NCBI RefSeq assembly: GCF_007744675.1
Contig: NZ_CP036269.1
Coordinates: forward strand, 6,189,046-6,253,045
DNA length: 64,000 nucleotides
Direction: 5' to 3'
Source of the DNA: Gimesia alba
Lineage (GTDB): Bacteria; Planctomycetota; Planctomycetia; Planctomycetales; Planctomycetaceae
The position numbers and the translations under genes were made by a program. This document shows, piece after piece, positions 8,372 through 16,800 of the stretch; position 1 is the first letter of the stretch; every line of letters starts with the position of its first letter. The notes under the pieces were generated by a model that worked only from the letters and a program-made list of their open reading frames with translations, ran no database searches and was not told where the DNA came from.

Positions 8372-9670
8372 TTAGACTTCGTTGGGTACAACAAAAGGCT
8401 TGCGATACTGACGTGTCAGATATTTATCCGCTTCCGGATCATTCACAAACTGCTCCGTTTTGGGATCAAAATTCAACTGGCGTCCCAAGCGGAATGCGAT
8501 GTTGCCCAAATGGGCAATCCCAGAACTGGTGTGAGCCGTTTCCACAGGACCATTCAAAGTCTCTGCTTTTCGTGATCGGACCGCGTTCAGGAAGTTCGTA
8601 AAGTGAGCTTCTACCGGATCGTCGCCACTATTCTTGGGGCCTGGCTCTCCCTTTCGTCCCAGAAAGATCTCATAAGAGTTATACCCTTTCACAACCATAT
8701 AACCTTCTGAGCCGTAGAAGATATTCCCGACCGAAGCCCCCCCTTCACTATTCGTCATCCAGGGACGGACTTCAAACTGAATCATTTTGTTTTCTTCAGG
8801 ATAGAAGTAGTTGGTGGAAAGCACTTCCGGCGTTTCCTTATCGTCATCCCAAAGGAACTTGCCTCCCATGGCGGTGATTTGCGAAGGCAGCTTGACATCC
8901 AGCCCCCACAGGCACATATCGGTCTCATGCACGCCCTGGTTTCCGACGTCGCCGTTCCCATAATCCCAGGTCCAGTGCCAGTTATAATGCACCAGACGGC
9001 GGGAGAAATTGGTTTCCTGAGCGGGGCCTTGCCAGAGATTCCAGTCCAAGTAAGCAGGTGCCTTCTCATCCGGTTTGTGGCCGATGGAGGGTCGCCAGCG
9101 GAAGACCAGACCGCGTGCCATATACACATCACCAATCGTGCCTTTGCGAAGATGTTCCACACCTTCCTGGATCGCAGGCTGACTGCGAAGCTGAACGCCG
9201 TGCTGCACGATGCGTTTGTATTTCTTCGCCGCCTCAATCATCTTGCGGCCTTCGAATAGATTATGTGAACCCGGTTTTTCCACATAAACATCTTTACCGG
9301 CCTGACAGGCCCAGATCGTCGCCAGGGAATGCCAGTGATTGGGAGTCGCTACCGTCACCACATCAATGTCATCCCGGTCGAATACCTTCCGCATGTCTGT
9401 TTCGGTTTCGACCTTGCGACCGTATTTTTTCTCAAATTCCGCAGCCCGTTTTGCCAATACCTGTTCGTCAGGATCACAGAGCAACACGACATCTGCACCT
9501 TCAATATTGCCAATGGCTTTGATATGCGTACGACCGCGGCCATTAACTCCCAGAACGGCGACTCTGATCTTTCCGTTCACATCGGCCCGTGCTGTGCTCC
9601 CCAGCAACGATGTTGCTGCCACTGCCCCCGCACTGGTTTGAAGAAAATTACGTCGTGTGACTTCACTCAT
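8372..9670 (-). CDS. Tat-exported Gfo/Idh/MocA family oxidoreductase
   Basis: 432 residues. A twin-arginine signal (TRRNFLQ at 5-11, then a hydrophobic Ala-rich stretch) precedes a Rossmann fold whose glycine motif is VAVLGVNGRGRTH. The EKP motif of the family is present (VYVEKPGSH), and the C-terminal alpha/beta domain includes 'NYFYPEENKM'. Members oxidise or epimerise sugars or inositols with NAD(P) bound before export. The substrate cannot be read from sequence. Planctomycetes carry many such paralogues; another lies at 24097 and a cytoplasmic relative at 14565. It is monocistronic. Confidence 0.88.
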   Translation of the reverse strand: MSEVTRRNFLQTSAGAVAATSLLGSTARADVNGKIRVAVLGVNGRGRTHIKAIGNIEGADVVLLCDPDEQVLAKRAAEFEKKYGRKVETETDMRKVFDRDDIDVVTVATPNHWHSLATIWACQAGKDVYVEKPGSHNLFEGRKMIEAAKKYKRIVQHGVQLRSQPAIQEGVEHLRKGTIGDVYMARGLVFRWRPSIGHKPDEKAPAYLDWNLWQGPAQETNFSRRLVHYNWHWTWDYGNGDVGNQGVHETDMCLWGLDVKLPSQITAMGGKFLWDDDKETPEVLSTNYFYPEENKMIQFEVRPWMTNSEGGASVGNIFYGSEGYMVVKGYNSYEIFLGRKGEPGPKNSGDDPVEAHFTNFLNAVRSRKAETLNGPVETAHTSSGIAHLGNIAFRLGRQLNFDPKTEQFVNDPEADKYLTRQYRKPFVVPNEV

Positions 9671-10060
9671 GATTTATCCTTTTTCTGTTAACTCATAATA
9701 CGTTAGAGCAGAAAGCTGACCGTCTCTCGCTCAATTTCCTGCACATAGATTATCGTAAGTAGCCAATCAGGCAATGTCCAGAGAATGAATAGACTTCCAT
9801 CGAATTAACCTCCACAGAATTTTCTTGAAAAGGGGGTCCGACTGTAAGGGCACCCCTTTGATTCTTTATCGCAACACAGAGCCGCATGTTATAAATGCCT
9901 GATTAGCCGTAAATTACCGAAATCTCCTCAATCGGAGTGTTGCCATCTGTTGATTTTGGGAGACAGTTTTCATTCATCAAAAACAGTTCCTATAGTAATC
10001 AACCCAGGCGATCCAGCATTTGCTTTACCGAAATATTTCCGACTCCGAAAAAAATTGTGT

Positions 10061-10066
10061 TATACT
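10061..10066 (+). promoter_or_regulatory. Possible -10 box of a small transcript
   Basis: TATACT is preceded by an A/T-rich spacer and a poor -35 candidate (TTTCCG about 20 bases upstream). The terminator-bounded small unit starts just downstream. The call is weak without a start-site map. Confidence 0.25.
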
Positions 10067-10081
10067 TTCGAGGGATAAAAT

Positions 10082-10165
10082 ATGAATCAAAATAAAAACA
10101 CAATCTGTCGCATTTTAAGAACAATGGATTCCGGTCTGACCACAGAATCCATCACAATCAAATAA
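10082..10165 (+). CDS. 27-residue small ORF of unknown function
   Basis: The ATG at 10082 opens a frame reading MNQNKNTICRILRTMDSG... to TAA at 10163. Upstream GAGGG is 7 bases away, a modest ribosome binding site. It sits between a -10-like box and a terminator, so either it is a micropeptide gene or the transcript is a non-coding RNA of about 140 bases. No homologue was recognised. Confidence 0.25.
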   Translation: MNQNKNTICRILRTMDSGLTTESITIK

Positions 10166-10174
10166 TGAAATCGG

Positions 10175-10212
10175 GAAAGCTCGCCCCCCTTGCAGGGACG
10201 AGCTTTTTTTGT
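10175..10212 (+). terminator. Rho-independent terminator
   Basis: AAAGCTCG (10177) and CGAGCTTT (about 10199) form a stem, with a further CCCT/AGGG pairing inside, followed by a run of seven T. Confidence 0.75.
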
Positions 10213-10360
10213 TTGTTCGTTTTCAGCGAACCACTTTCAAAACCAACGTGAACTGTGATGAAATAAAAGCAACTGAAACTGGATCGCAATTACAATCATA
10301 AACTGTTTCTTTAATCAGGGAACTTCAACTGTTTCATTTTTTAAGTAGAAAAAGGGGCCT

Positions 10361-10960
10361 ATGAAAGTACTAGTAGTCGATGATGTTGGATACACGTGCT
10401 ATGTGCATACCAGACTTCTAGAAGAGCTTGGCTACGAAGTCCTATGTGCCTCTTCCGGATTTGAAGCACTCTCTATTCTGGAGAAAAACAGTGACATCAA
10501 AATTGTCTTCTCCGAACTGGTGATGCGGGAGCTCGACGGCCTGGACTTATTTTTAAAGGTCCAGCAACAGGAGCATTACAATGATGACGGGCAAATGGAA
10601 GCCCCCATGTATTTCCTGATGACGAGTATTCAGCCGGCCAATAAAGCACAATGTCGCCAAACCGAACGACTGGAACTCGCCAAAAAACTGGGGATCACTG
10701 GTGTGATCTACAAAACCCGTGATCGAGAAGAACTCAAGCATGCGTTCTCTAACACATTAAAAGAGACCTTAGGCGAACTCTCCGCAGCGACACCCATCGA
10801 CATTTACACGCCGGCCCAATCACTGTGTGAGGTGATCAAGGATATCATTGAAACCAAAAATGTGGAAGCCGCCGAAGAGTTCTATGATCTCATGACGTGC
10901 CAGGCTGAATACCTGGAATATTTTATTGCTAATTCAAGACAAGTCGCTGAAATGGCTTAA
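10361..10960 (+). CDS. Receiver-domain protein with Glu at the phosphoacceptor site
   Basis: 199 residues. The CheY-like fold is clear: acidic pair D7-D8 (VLVVDDVGYT), a Thr/Ser in YFLMTS and the conserved Lys in GVIYKTRD. The phosphoacceptor position, aligned from the downstream DG of MRELDG, is E52 instead of Asp, and the following Pro is Arg (ELVMRELDG). Glu here often mimics the phosphorylated state, so the protein may be constitutively active. Residues ~130-199 form a helical tail with no DNA-binding motif that I recognise. It has its own terminator, so it looks monocistronic. No kinase is adjacent. Confidence 0.75.
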   Translation: MKVLVVDDVGYTCYVHTRLLEELGYEVLCASSGFEALSILEKNSDIKIVFSELVMRELDGLDLFLKVQQQEHYNDDGQMEAPMYFLMTSIQPANKAQCRQTERLELAKKLGITGVIYKTRDREELKHAFSNTLKETLGELSAATPIDIYTPAQSLCEVIKDIIETKNVEAAEEFYDLMTCQAEYLEYFIANSRQVAEMA

Positions 10961-10987
10961 AACAGTTTCTGGCACAATCCAACAACG

Positions 10988-11035
10988 AAAAGATCAGCCT
11001 GCTCCGTGATTACGGGGCAGGCTGATCTTTTCAAT
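10988..11035 (+). terminator. Rho-independent terminator
   Basis: A long stem (AAAAGATCAGCCTGC with GCAGGCTGATCTTTT) with an inner CCG/CGG extension follows the receiver gene. Confidence 0.88.
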
Positions 11036-11214
11036 TAATATGATTCCTCATACGCCGTCATCAAAAATCATGAGTTCAAGCACCTGCCTCCCTCTCGCCA
11101 TTCCCACCTTTTTGATAGCGTTTTGTGTTTGGCCCCAGTATCATCAATATAGAGTCGCCCGGTTCGATTCTTTTCGAAATTACTTCCATACAAACTTTTC
11201 AAAAAGAAAATACG

Positions 11215-11913
11215 ATGATGGCCGATCAAAAGACATTGCTGGCAATTGGTGCGCACTTTGATGACTGTGTGTATGGCGTTCCCGGTCTCATGCTGAAAGC
11301 AGTCGCTAAAAATTACCGTGTGGTTCAACTGATTCTGATCGGCGACTACAGTAACTGGCCGCCCACCAAAGGCCGGGAAGAAGCCTTCCGAAAATCGGTC
11401 ACTTCGATTGCCCGTGAATATGGCGTCGAAACCCGCTTCCTTGATTTCGCCTCGCATCAATATGATACGAATGAAAAAACGAAACAAAAAGTAGCGGCCG
11501 CGGTCCATGACATCAAGCCGGATATCGCGCTGCAAATGTGGGAGTACGATCATCATCACGATCACACGGTCGCCTCTCAACTCAGTAAAATTGCCCTCAA
11601 TCATGGCGGGCGGGTCCTGAATCAGGATCGCTTTAAACGGCCCCGTAAGATCTATCATTACGATAATGGCCCGGGGCATACGGTTGGTTTTGAACCGGAT
11701 ACATTTGTGGATGTGACGGATTACTGGGACAAATCGATGGAATGGCTCGGGCGCTATATGGCTCTGCAGCGGAATGTCGACTATGATCCCACACAAACCA
11801 ACGGTGCCCTCCAGGGAAAAGAAACACTGGCCCGTTATCGCGGACAAACCTGTCATGTGAAATATGCGGAAGCACTCTGGGCTCCCCGAAAACAACCTGT
11901 CGAAATCTTATAA
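11215..11913 (+). CDS. PIG-L/LmbE family deacetylase
   Basis: 232 residues from the ATG at 11215; an upstream in-frame ATG at 11125 would add 30 residues that do not resemble the family, so the shorter start is preferred. The metal-binding motif appears as AHFDDC (family consensus AHPDDE), and the second histidine cluster is EYDHHHDH. PIG-L enzymes are zinc-dependent N-acetylglucosamine-type deacetylases, for example in bacillithiol or mycothiol synthesis, and planctomycetes carry several of unknown substrate. The Glu-to-Cys change at the end of the first motif is notable but leaves the His and both Asp in place. A DinB-family gene follows 48 bases later, probably co-transcribed. Confidence 0.75.
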   Translation: MMADQKTLLAIGAHFDDCVYGVPGLMLKAVAKNYRVVQLILIGDYSNWPPTKGREEAFRKSVTSIAREYGVETRFLDFASHQYDTNEKTKQKVAAAVHDIKPDIALQMWEYDHHHDHTVASQLSKIALNHGGRVLNQDRFKRPRKIYHYDNGPGHTVGFEPDTFVDVTDYWDKSMEWLGRYMALQRNVDYDPTQTNGALQGKETLARYRGQTCHVKYAEALWAPRKQPVEIL

Positions 11914-11961
11914 AACAGCACTCAGATTTTTCATTCCGGCCAACATCACGAAAGGATTCCC

Positions 11962-12453
11962 ATGAGTCTCGCAGAACACATCAAAACGACTCTGGAACTT
12001 CCGACACTCGTTGTCACTAAATATCTCGAAGACTTAACTGACGCCGATCTGTTTGTCAGACCTGCTGAAAAAATGAACCATATCGCCTGGCAGTTAGGCC
12101 ATTTAATTCAGAGTGAGCACTTTCATGTAACGCAGGTCTTCCCCAATTCAATGCCAGCGCTGCCTGACGGTTTTCAGGCAAAATATACAAAAGAAACCGC
12201 AGCCAGTGAGAACCCCGCCGACTTTCATACCAAAGCGGAATACCTGCAATTGATGCAGGAACAACGTGAGGGGTCGCTCAAAGTGCTCGCAGGCCTCAGT
12301 GATCAGGATCTGATGCAACCCGCTCCCGAATCGGTACGCTACCTGGGACCGACCGTAGGCTGTATTTTTGCGGGAGAATCCACCCACTGGATGATGCACG
12401 CCGGCCAGTGGGCGGTTGTCCGACGCAACCTGGGGAAACCACCTCTGTTTTAA
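11962..12453 (+). CDS. DinB family protein
   Basis: 163 residues forming a predicted four-helix bundle. Conserved histidines sit in HIAWQLGHL and in STHWMMHAGQWAVVRR, the positions that form the metal site of DinB/YfiT proteins. The family includes thiol-dependent S-transferases (BstA type) and DNA-damage-induced proteins. Its position behind a PIG-L deacetylase fits a low-molecular-weight-thiol role, but that is inference. Its stop overlaps by three bases the stop of the convergent gene. Confidence 0.75.
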   Translation: MSLAEHIKTTLELPTLVVTKYLEDLTDADLFVRPAEKMNHIAWQLGHLIQSEHFHVTQVFPNSMPALPDGFQAKYTKETAASENPADFHTKAEYLQLMQEQREGSLKVLAGLSDQDLMQPAPESVRYLGPTVGCIFAGESTHWMMHAGQWAVVRRNLGKPPLF

Positions 12454-13496
12454 GGCGAATTTTCTGTTTCAGGTTGTGTAAACGGCTCGGGTTGAACCCA
12501 CTTCGAATACGTACGCGGCGGGCCTGGTAAACGCCCCTGTTTTCCTTCCGGAGTCCCCAGAGTGACTGCATACAGGTAGCCGTTCATTTCTCCCACCAGC
12601 CTGGTATGCAGAATCTTATTTTGGGGATTGCCATGAATCAGTAAGTAGACTTGATCTTCCAGCGCAGCATAAGTCACATAATCCCCCGCAGAGGACTCGC
12701 TGAATTTGAGATCCCGTTTGAAGCGCTCTAACATCCGGTGCGTCGCACGATAGGTTCCCCCCGTGGGACTGACGACTTTTTTGCCGCGATACAAGACATT
12801 CCTGTCGTCGTACGCCAGAACCACAAGCCGGCGTTGCTTACACCCCTTCAACCAGTTGAGAAACTTCTTGCCATGCTGGTCTTTTTCACTGAAAGAATAG
12901 TTTGCATCCAGAAAAACAAAACGATCAACCTGATCCGGTATTTCTGCCGATCCGTTCAGGAATCCCCATAGAAAACTTCCTCCGCCGCTATGACAGGCAA
13001 GTGTGAGCTGTGACTCTTTGAGCGGAATCGCTTCCATGATGGAATTAACCACGGTTCGAATCCGCTTTGGATTATCGGGATGCCTGGCGCGCCAACGAGG
13101 CCAACTGAGCCCCTCTGCTTCCAGGCAGACTAGAATCAGGTTCTCGCGTTGGTTCAGAGACTGCCATTTCCGGTGCTGGGCAGCGATATGCTGAATATCA
13201 AAGTGCCAGTCGCGTCCCTCTTGCTGCTGGCAACCCAGTGTCTGCTCGATCGTACTCCCATTCGGAGTCGCAAACAGAATCACACGACTCGGATTTCCGG
13301 GAACAATTCGCTCTGGCCGGGGCGCAACGATAATCAAACGCACTTCTGGTTCAATTGAGAGATAGGAGATTTGCTCATCAAACCAGGGACTTGTTTGAAA
13401 CCCGGGCCAGACAGAAGGCGGCGTTTCTGCTGCCTGCAATGCGGAGCAAGAAAATAAAGCAATCAAAAGAGTCAAACAGGTGCGTCGGCTCTGCAT
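12450..13496 (-). CDS. Secreted protein with alpha/beta-hydrolase features
   Basis: 348 residues from the ATG at 13496, which has GAGG upstream; a TTG at 13511 would add five residues. A signal peptide (TCLTLLIALFSCSALQA) is clear. The central part reads TLACHSGGGSFLWGFLNG, resembling the nucleophile elbow GxSxG with Cys-His before Ser, followed by 'VDRFVFLDANYSF', where an acid could lie. I therefore see a possible esterase/lipase-like fold but cannot name a family. The final residues are Pro/Glu rich. Confidence 0.5.
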   Translation of the reverse strand: MQSRRTCLTLLIALFSCSALQAAETPPSVWPGFQTSPWFDEQISYLSIEPEVRLIIVAPRPERIVPGNPSRVILFATPNGSTIEQTLGCQQQEGRDWHFDIQHIAAQHRKWQSLNQRENLILVCLEAEGLSWPRWRARHPDNPKRIRTVVNSIMEAIPLKESQLTLACHSGGGSFLWGFLNGSAEIPDQVDRFVFLDANYSFSEKDQHGKKFLNWLKGCKQRRLVVLAYDDRNVLYRGKKVVSPTGGTYRATHRMLERFKRDLKFSESSAGDYVTYAALEDQVYLLIHGNPQNKILHTRLVGEMNGYLYAVTLGTPEGKQGRLPGPPRTYSKWVQPEPFTQPETENSP

Positions 13497-13678
13497 ACCG
13501 CCTCGCCTCAAAGGGTCAGTTCAAAAACTCTCGCTGGATGAAGTAGCGACAGGGTAGGAATCTTCTGTATCAATTTCTAAGATACCATAATCTCATTGAA
13601 TGATGAAAACACGATTTGCATTATTCTTTCGCATAACACACAAATTCACGCATACCAAGATACAGAACACGATCACCG

Positions 13679-14065
13679 ATGAGCCAGATTGCCGTTGAAG
13701 AAATTTATGACCACCTGGGCGAAGTAAAGCTCCAGCAACTGATCGCCGCCTTTTACCAGGGTGTGAAAACAGACGAGATCCTCAAACCCATGTATCCGGC
13801 TGATGATTTCGAAGGTGCCGAATATCGCCTCAAAGAATTTCTGGTTTATCGACTGGGTGGTCCGCAACGCTATCTTGATGAACGCGGGCACCCCGCCCTG
13901 CGTATGCGGCACGCACCCTTTGCGATCAATCAAAGTGCCCGTGATCGCTGGATGGAATTAATGAACAATGCGATGGATGAAACGGAACTCCCAGCCGATG
14001 TCAGACAGACACTCGAATCGTTTTTTGACCAGATGGCAACCTTTTTAATCAATCGAGCCAACTGA
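13679..14065 (+). CDS. glbO: Group II (trHbO-type) truncated haemoglobin
   Basis: 128 residues, the usual size. Group II signature features include 'AFYQGVKTDEILKPMYP', the proximal-His segment LRMRHAPFAI, and RDRWMELMNNAM just after it. The protein binds haem and O2/NO in the cytoplasm, generally for detoxification or oxygen relay. A HIT protein follows 28 bases downstream and is probably in the same transcript. Confidence 0.9.
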   Translation: MSQIAVEEIYDHLGEVKLQQLIAAFYQGVKTDEILKPMYPADDFEGAEYRLKEFLVYRLGGPQRYLDERGHPALRMRHAPFAINQSARDRWMELMNNAMDETELPADVRQTLESFFDQMATFLINRAN

Positions 14066-14093
14066 CGTTCTGTGTTTCCTGTTTAGCCAAGAA

Positions 14094-14510
14094 ATGGACT
14101 TGAAGATGAAACTGGACGACCGACTGCAGGCAGACTGTAAACAGATTTGTGAACTCGCAGAATCAACGTTGCTCTTAATGAATAACGCGCTGGTTGACTG
14201 GTTTATCCTGGTCCCCCGCTGTGAAGAAATTGAATTGACGAATCTGCCCTTCGAACAGCAGACAGCAATTTTAAAGGAAGTCAATCTGGTAGCCCGTTTT
14301 ATTCAACAGACATTGGCACCTGATAAACTGAATATCGCCACGCTGGGCAATGTGGTCAGCCAGTTGCATATTCATGTCATTGGCAGAAAGCAGAGCGATC
14401 CTTACTGGCCTGCCCCCGTCTGGGGACAAGCAGCATCGCGGGCTTACACCGATTCGGAATTCACAGCTCTCAAAGACGCCTTTCATGAATTTCAGCGGGC
14501 TCAAACCTGA
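14094..14510 (+). CDS. HIT family nucleotide-binding protein
   Basis: 138 residues. The triad region is VVSQLHIHVIGR, with Gln at the first His position as in the bacterial QLHxH subgroup; the middle His is the nucleophile. A Trp-rich segment, DPYWPAPVWG, follows. HIT proteins hydrolyse or transfer nucleotides (AMP-NH2, Ap4A or similar). It lies between the haemoglobin and an oxidoreductase gene on the same strand. Confidence 0.82.
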   Translation: MDLKMKLDDRLQADCKQICELAESTLLLMNNALVDWFILVPRCEEIELTNLPFEQQTAILKEVNLVARFIQQTLAPDKLNIATLGNVVSQLHIHVIGRKQSDPYWPAPVWGQAASRAYTDSEFTALKDAFHEFQRAQT

Positions 14511-14564
14511 TCTCGATCCCCTTATCCTAAAACACAAACACCTTGAAATAGATAGAAGAGCACC

Positions 14565-15566
14565 ATGACCAATCAGCCATTACGCATCGGAATTCTGGGT
14601 CTCATTCACGATCATGTCTGGGACCACCTGCCACAATTGCAACATTCTCAGAACGCGGAACTCATCGCCGCCTTTGACAGTAATCAGGCTCTCCGCGACC
14701 GCATTTCAGCAGAATACGATTGCCCCACCTATGCGACTCCCGAGGAATTATTTGCACAGCATGAACTGGACGGCGTTTATATTTTCAGCAGTAACAAACA
14801 GGGAGCCGAGTTGGCTTTGGCGGCAATCAGTCGCGGCATTCCCGTCATGATCGAAAAACCGATGGCAGCGAACCTGGCCCAGGCAGAAGCAATGCTGTCG
14901 GCAGCTCGCGACAAGAACGTCTGTCTGATGGTAAATTGGCCGTTTGCCTGGTGGCCACAAATGCAGCATGCGATTACGATGGCACAGGACGGAGAAATTG
15001 GAGAGATCTGGCAGATCAAATACCGGGCCGCCCATGCGGGTCCCAAAGAATTGGGCTGTAGCGATTACTTTTGTGACTGGCTGTTTGACTCCGAACTAAA
15101 CGGTGCTGGTGCGATGATGGACTACTGCTGCTATGGTTGTGTGCTCTCCAGCGTCTTAATCGGGATGCCTGAAACCATTACCGGAATTGCCGGTGTGTAT
15201 CGACCCGAGCCGCTCGGCGTTGAAGACAATGCACTGATCGTCATGCAATACCCCAATGCGATCGCCACTGCGGAAGGTTCCTGGTCGCAAATCGGTAAAC
15301 TGACCGCCTATGCGACGGCAATTTACGGCACGAAAGGCACACTCATTGTAGAACCCCAAAAGAAGGGGCGGCTGATGCTGGCTACGGAGTCACAGCCGAC
15401 AGGCGAAGAGGTCAAAGTCCAATGTCCCCTGCTCTACCTGCAGACGGCAACCGAACACTTTGCCCATTGCGTCCGAACAGGCGAAGACCCCTGGGGACTC
15501 TGTAGTCCCAATATAAGCCTGGAGGCCCAACGCATCCTGGAAGCAGGAGTGCAGCAGATAAAATAA
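14565..15566 (+). CDS. Gfo/Idh/MocA family oxidoreductase (cytoplasmic)
   Basis: 333 residues without a signal peptide. The Rossmann start is RIGILGLIHDHVWDH, and the EKP motif is VMIEKPMAANL. The C-terminal domain contains 'GAGAMMDYCCYGC', matching the 'GGG...D.G.H' area of the family loosely. NAD(P)-dependent sugar dehydrogenase activity is probable, with unknown substrate. It follows the HIT gene after 54 bases. Confidence 0.85.
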   Translation: MTNQPLRIGILGLIHDHVWDHLPQLQHSQNAELIAAFDSNQALRDRISAEYDCPTYATPEELFAQHELDGVYIFSSNKQGAELALAAISRGIPVMIEKPMAANLAQAEAMLSAARDKNVCLMVNWPFAWWPQMQHAITMAQDGEIGEIWQIKYRAAHAGPKELGCSDYFCDWLFDSELNGAGAMMDYCCYGCVLSSVLIGMPETITGIAGVYRPEPLGVEDNALIVMQYPNAIATAEGSWSQIGKLTAYATAIYGTKGTLIVEPQKKGRLMLATESQPTGEEVKVQCPLLYLQTATEHFAHCVRTGEDPWGLCSPNISLEAQRILEAGVQQIK

Positions 15567-15676
15567 GTGGGACACAAGTGTCACGACGGTTTTTCCCAAC
15601 AGGGGCTTTCACTCCTGACTGGAGAGTCATAGAATAAAAGAAGACTCACGAGACTCTCATAAAAGGATTGAAAACC

Positions 15677-16099
15677 ATGACACAATCATATGCAGAGGCG
15701 GGTGAAGTAATTGATGTTGGCCCCTTAGGCGATGCGCTGGAGTCAACAAAGACTACTACGCTGGTCAAGACCGATGATCTGGAAATCATTCGTCTGATAC
15801 TCAAAGCCGGAAAGTCGCTCCCGAGCCATACCGCTCAAGGGATTCTCATTATTCAATGCCTTGAAGGACGCGTCCGTTTCAAGGCACTTGGTAAAGAGCA
15901 TGAATTAACTACAGGGCAGTTGCTGCACTTACCTGACAAAGCGCCCCACGCTGTAGAGTGCCTGGAGCCGGCTGCTCTGTTACTGACGATTATTCATTCG
16001 CGCAATCCCACTCCCCCGATGAATGAAGTTGATGAAGCTTCTGAGGAATCGTTCCCGGCCAGTGATCCGCCTGCCTGGACAGGAACGAAAGGATCGTAG
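15677..16099 (+). CDS. Small cupin-domain protein
   Basis: 140 residues from the ATG at 15677, which has AGGA nine bases upstream; TTG at 15668 would add three. The cupin barrel is suggested by 'LPSHTAQGILIIQCLEGRV', 'LTTGQLLHLPDKAPHAVE' and 'LLLTIIH'. The C-terminus carries EESFPASDPPAWTG, a short motif I know from other small bacterial proteins. The metal-binding His set looks incomplete, so a binding or sensor role is as likely as catalysis. Confidence 0.7.
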   Translation: MTQSYAEAGEVIDVGPLGDALESTKTTTLVKTDDLEIIRLILKAGKSLPSHTAQGILIIQCLEGRVRFKALGKEHELTTGQLLHLPDKAPHAVECLEPAALLLTIIHSRNPTPPMNEVDEASEESFPASDPPAWTGTKGS

Positions 16100-16289
16100 C
16101 CTGAATAAACGACTGGCGAAGAAGTGTCGTAGTAATCAAATAATTTTCTAACAAGCTACATTTTCAGTTCAAGATTAAGATTGTATTTTCTGAGATTCTA
16201 CTATGATCTGATTCTTATCCCGAATCAGCAAATTGAATTATAATAAAACCCGTTTTTTAGTCAGCCAGGCACACTTTGAGGAGCGAACC

Positions 16290-16748
16290 ATGAGAAGTCT
16301 TTCTTTATTAATCATCTGTGGAATCTTGATCACAGGCTGGGGAGATCAGGCAGAACGCTTTTCCTCTCTGCAGGCGAAAGAAAAAACCAATGCAGTAGAA
16401 CAGCGCACGGGAAAAAAGAATCCAACACAAGAAAATGTTTCCAAATTTATGCAGGCCAAACTTGATAGTTCCAAAGATGTTCTGGAAGGACTCGTAACGG
16501 AAGATTTCGATCTCATCGAAAAAGGAACGAAAAAGATGATCGAAATGAGTAATGCGACTGAATGGCAGGTCGTCGAGGGACCGATTTTCGCGCAACAAAG
16601 TGCGGAATTCCGCAATGCAGCAAAAGAGGTTATGAATTATGCCAAGAAAAAGAATGTCGATGGCGCTTCGCTCAGTTATCTGCATCTGACGATGACCTGC
16701 ATTGCCTGCCATAAACAGATCAAGAAAAGCGTTGTTGTAATGAAGTGA
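16290..16748 (+). CDS. Small secreted c-type cytochrome (cytochrome c'-like)
   Basis: 152 residues from the ATG at 16290, preceded by GAGGAG. A signal peptide is present (SLLIICGILITGWG), then a mainly helical body, with a single haem-binding CIACH motif about 15 residues from the C-terminus. A haem site near the C-terminus of a four-helix protein is the layout of class II cytochromes c'. Periplasmic electron transfer or gas binding is likely. No redox partner is adjacent. Confidence 0.65.
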   Translation: MRSLSLLIICGILITGWGDQAERFSSLQAKEKTNAVEQRTGKKNPTQENVSKFMQAKLDSSKDVLEGLVTEDFDLIEKGTKKMIEMSNATEWQVVEGPIFAQQSAEFRNAAKEVMNYAKKKNVDGASLSYLHLTMTCIACHKQIKKSVVVMK

Positions 16749-16800
16749 CACCTCGTTTCAGCCATTCACAAACCGAACCTTTTTCAGCATTGAGTCGCAG

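Larger units (their letters stand above)
9671..10360. other. Intergenic region with a possible small transcript
   Basis: 690 bases between divergent genes. The first 350 bases show nothing clear. The rest contains a TATACT -10-like box at 10061, a 27-codon open frame at 10082 and an intrinsic terminator near 10177, listed separately. The last 150 bases should hold the promoter of the receiver gene. Confidence 0.5.

Noticed and set aside
11068-11895. A 275-codon minus-strand frame opposite the PIG-L gene
   Set aside because: The plus strand encodes the PIG-L motifs; the minus frame has no signal, domain or promoter.
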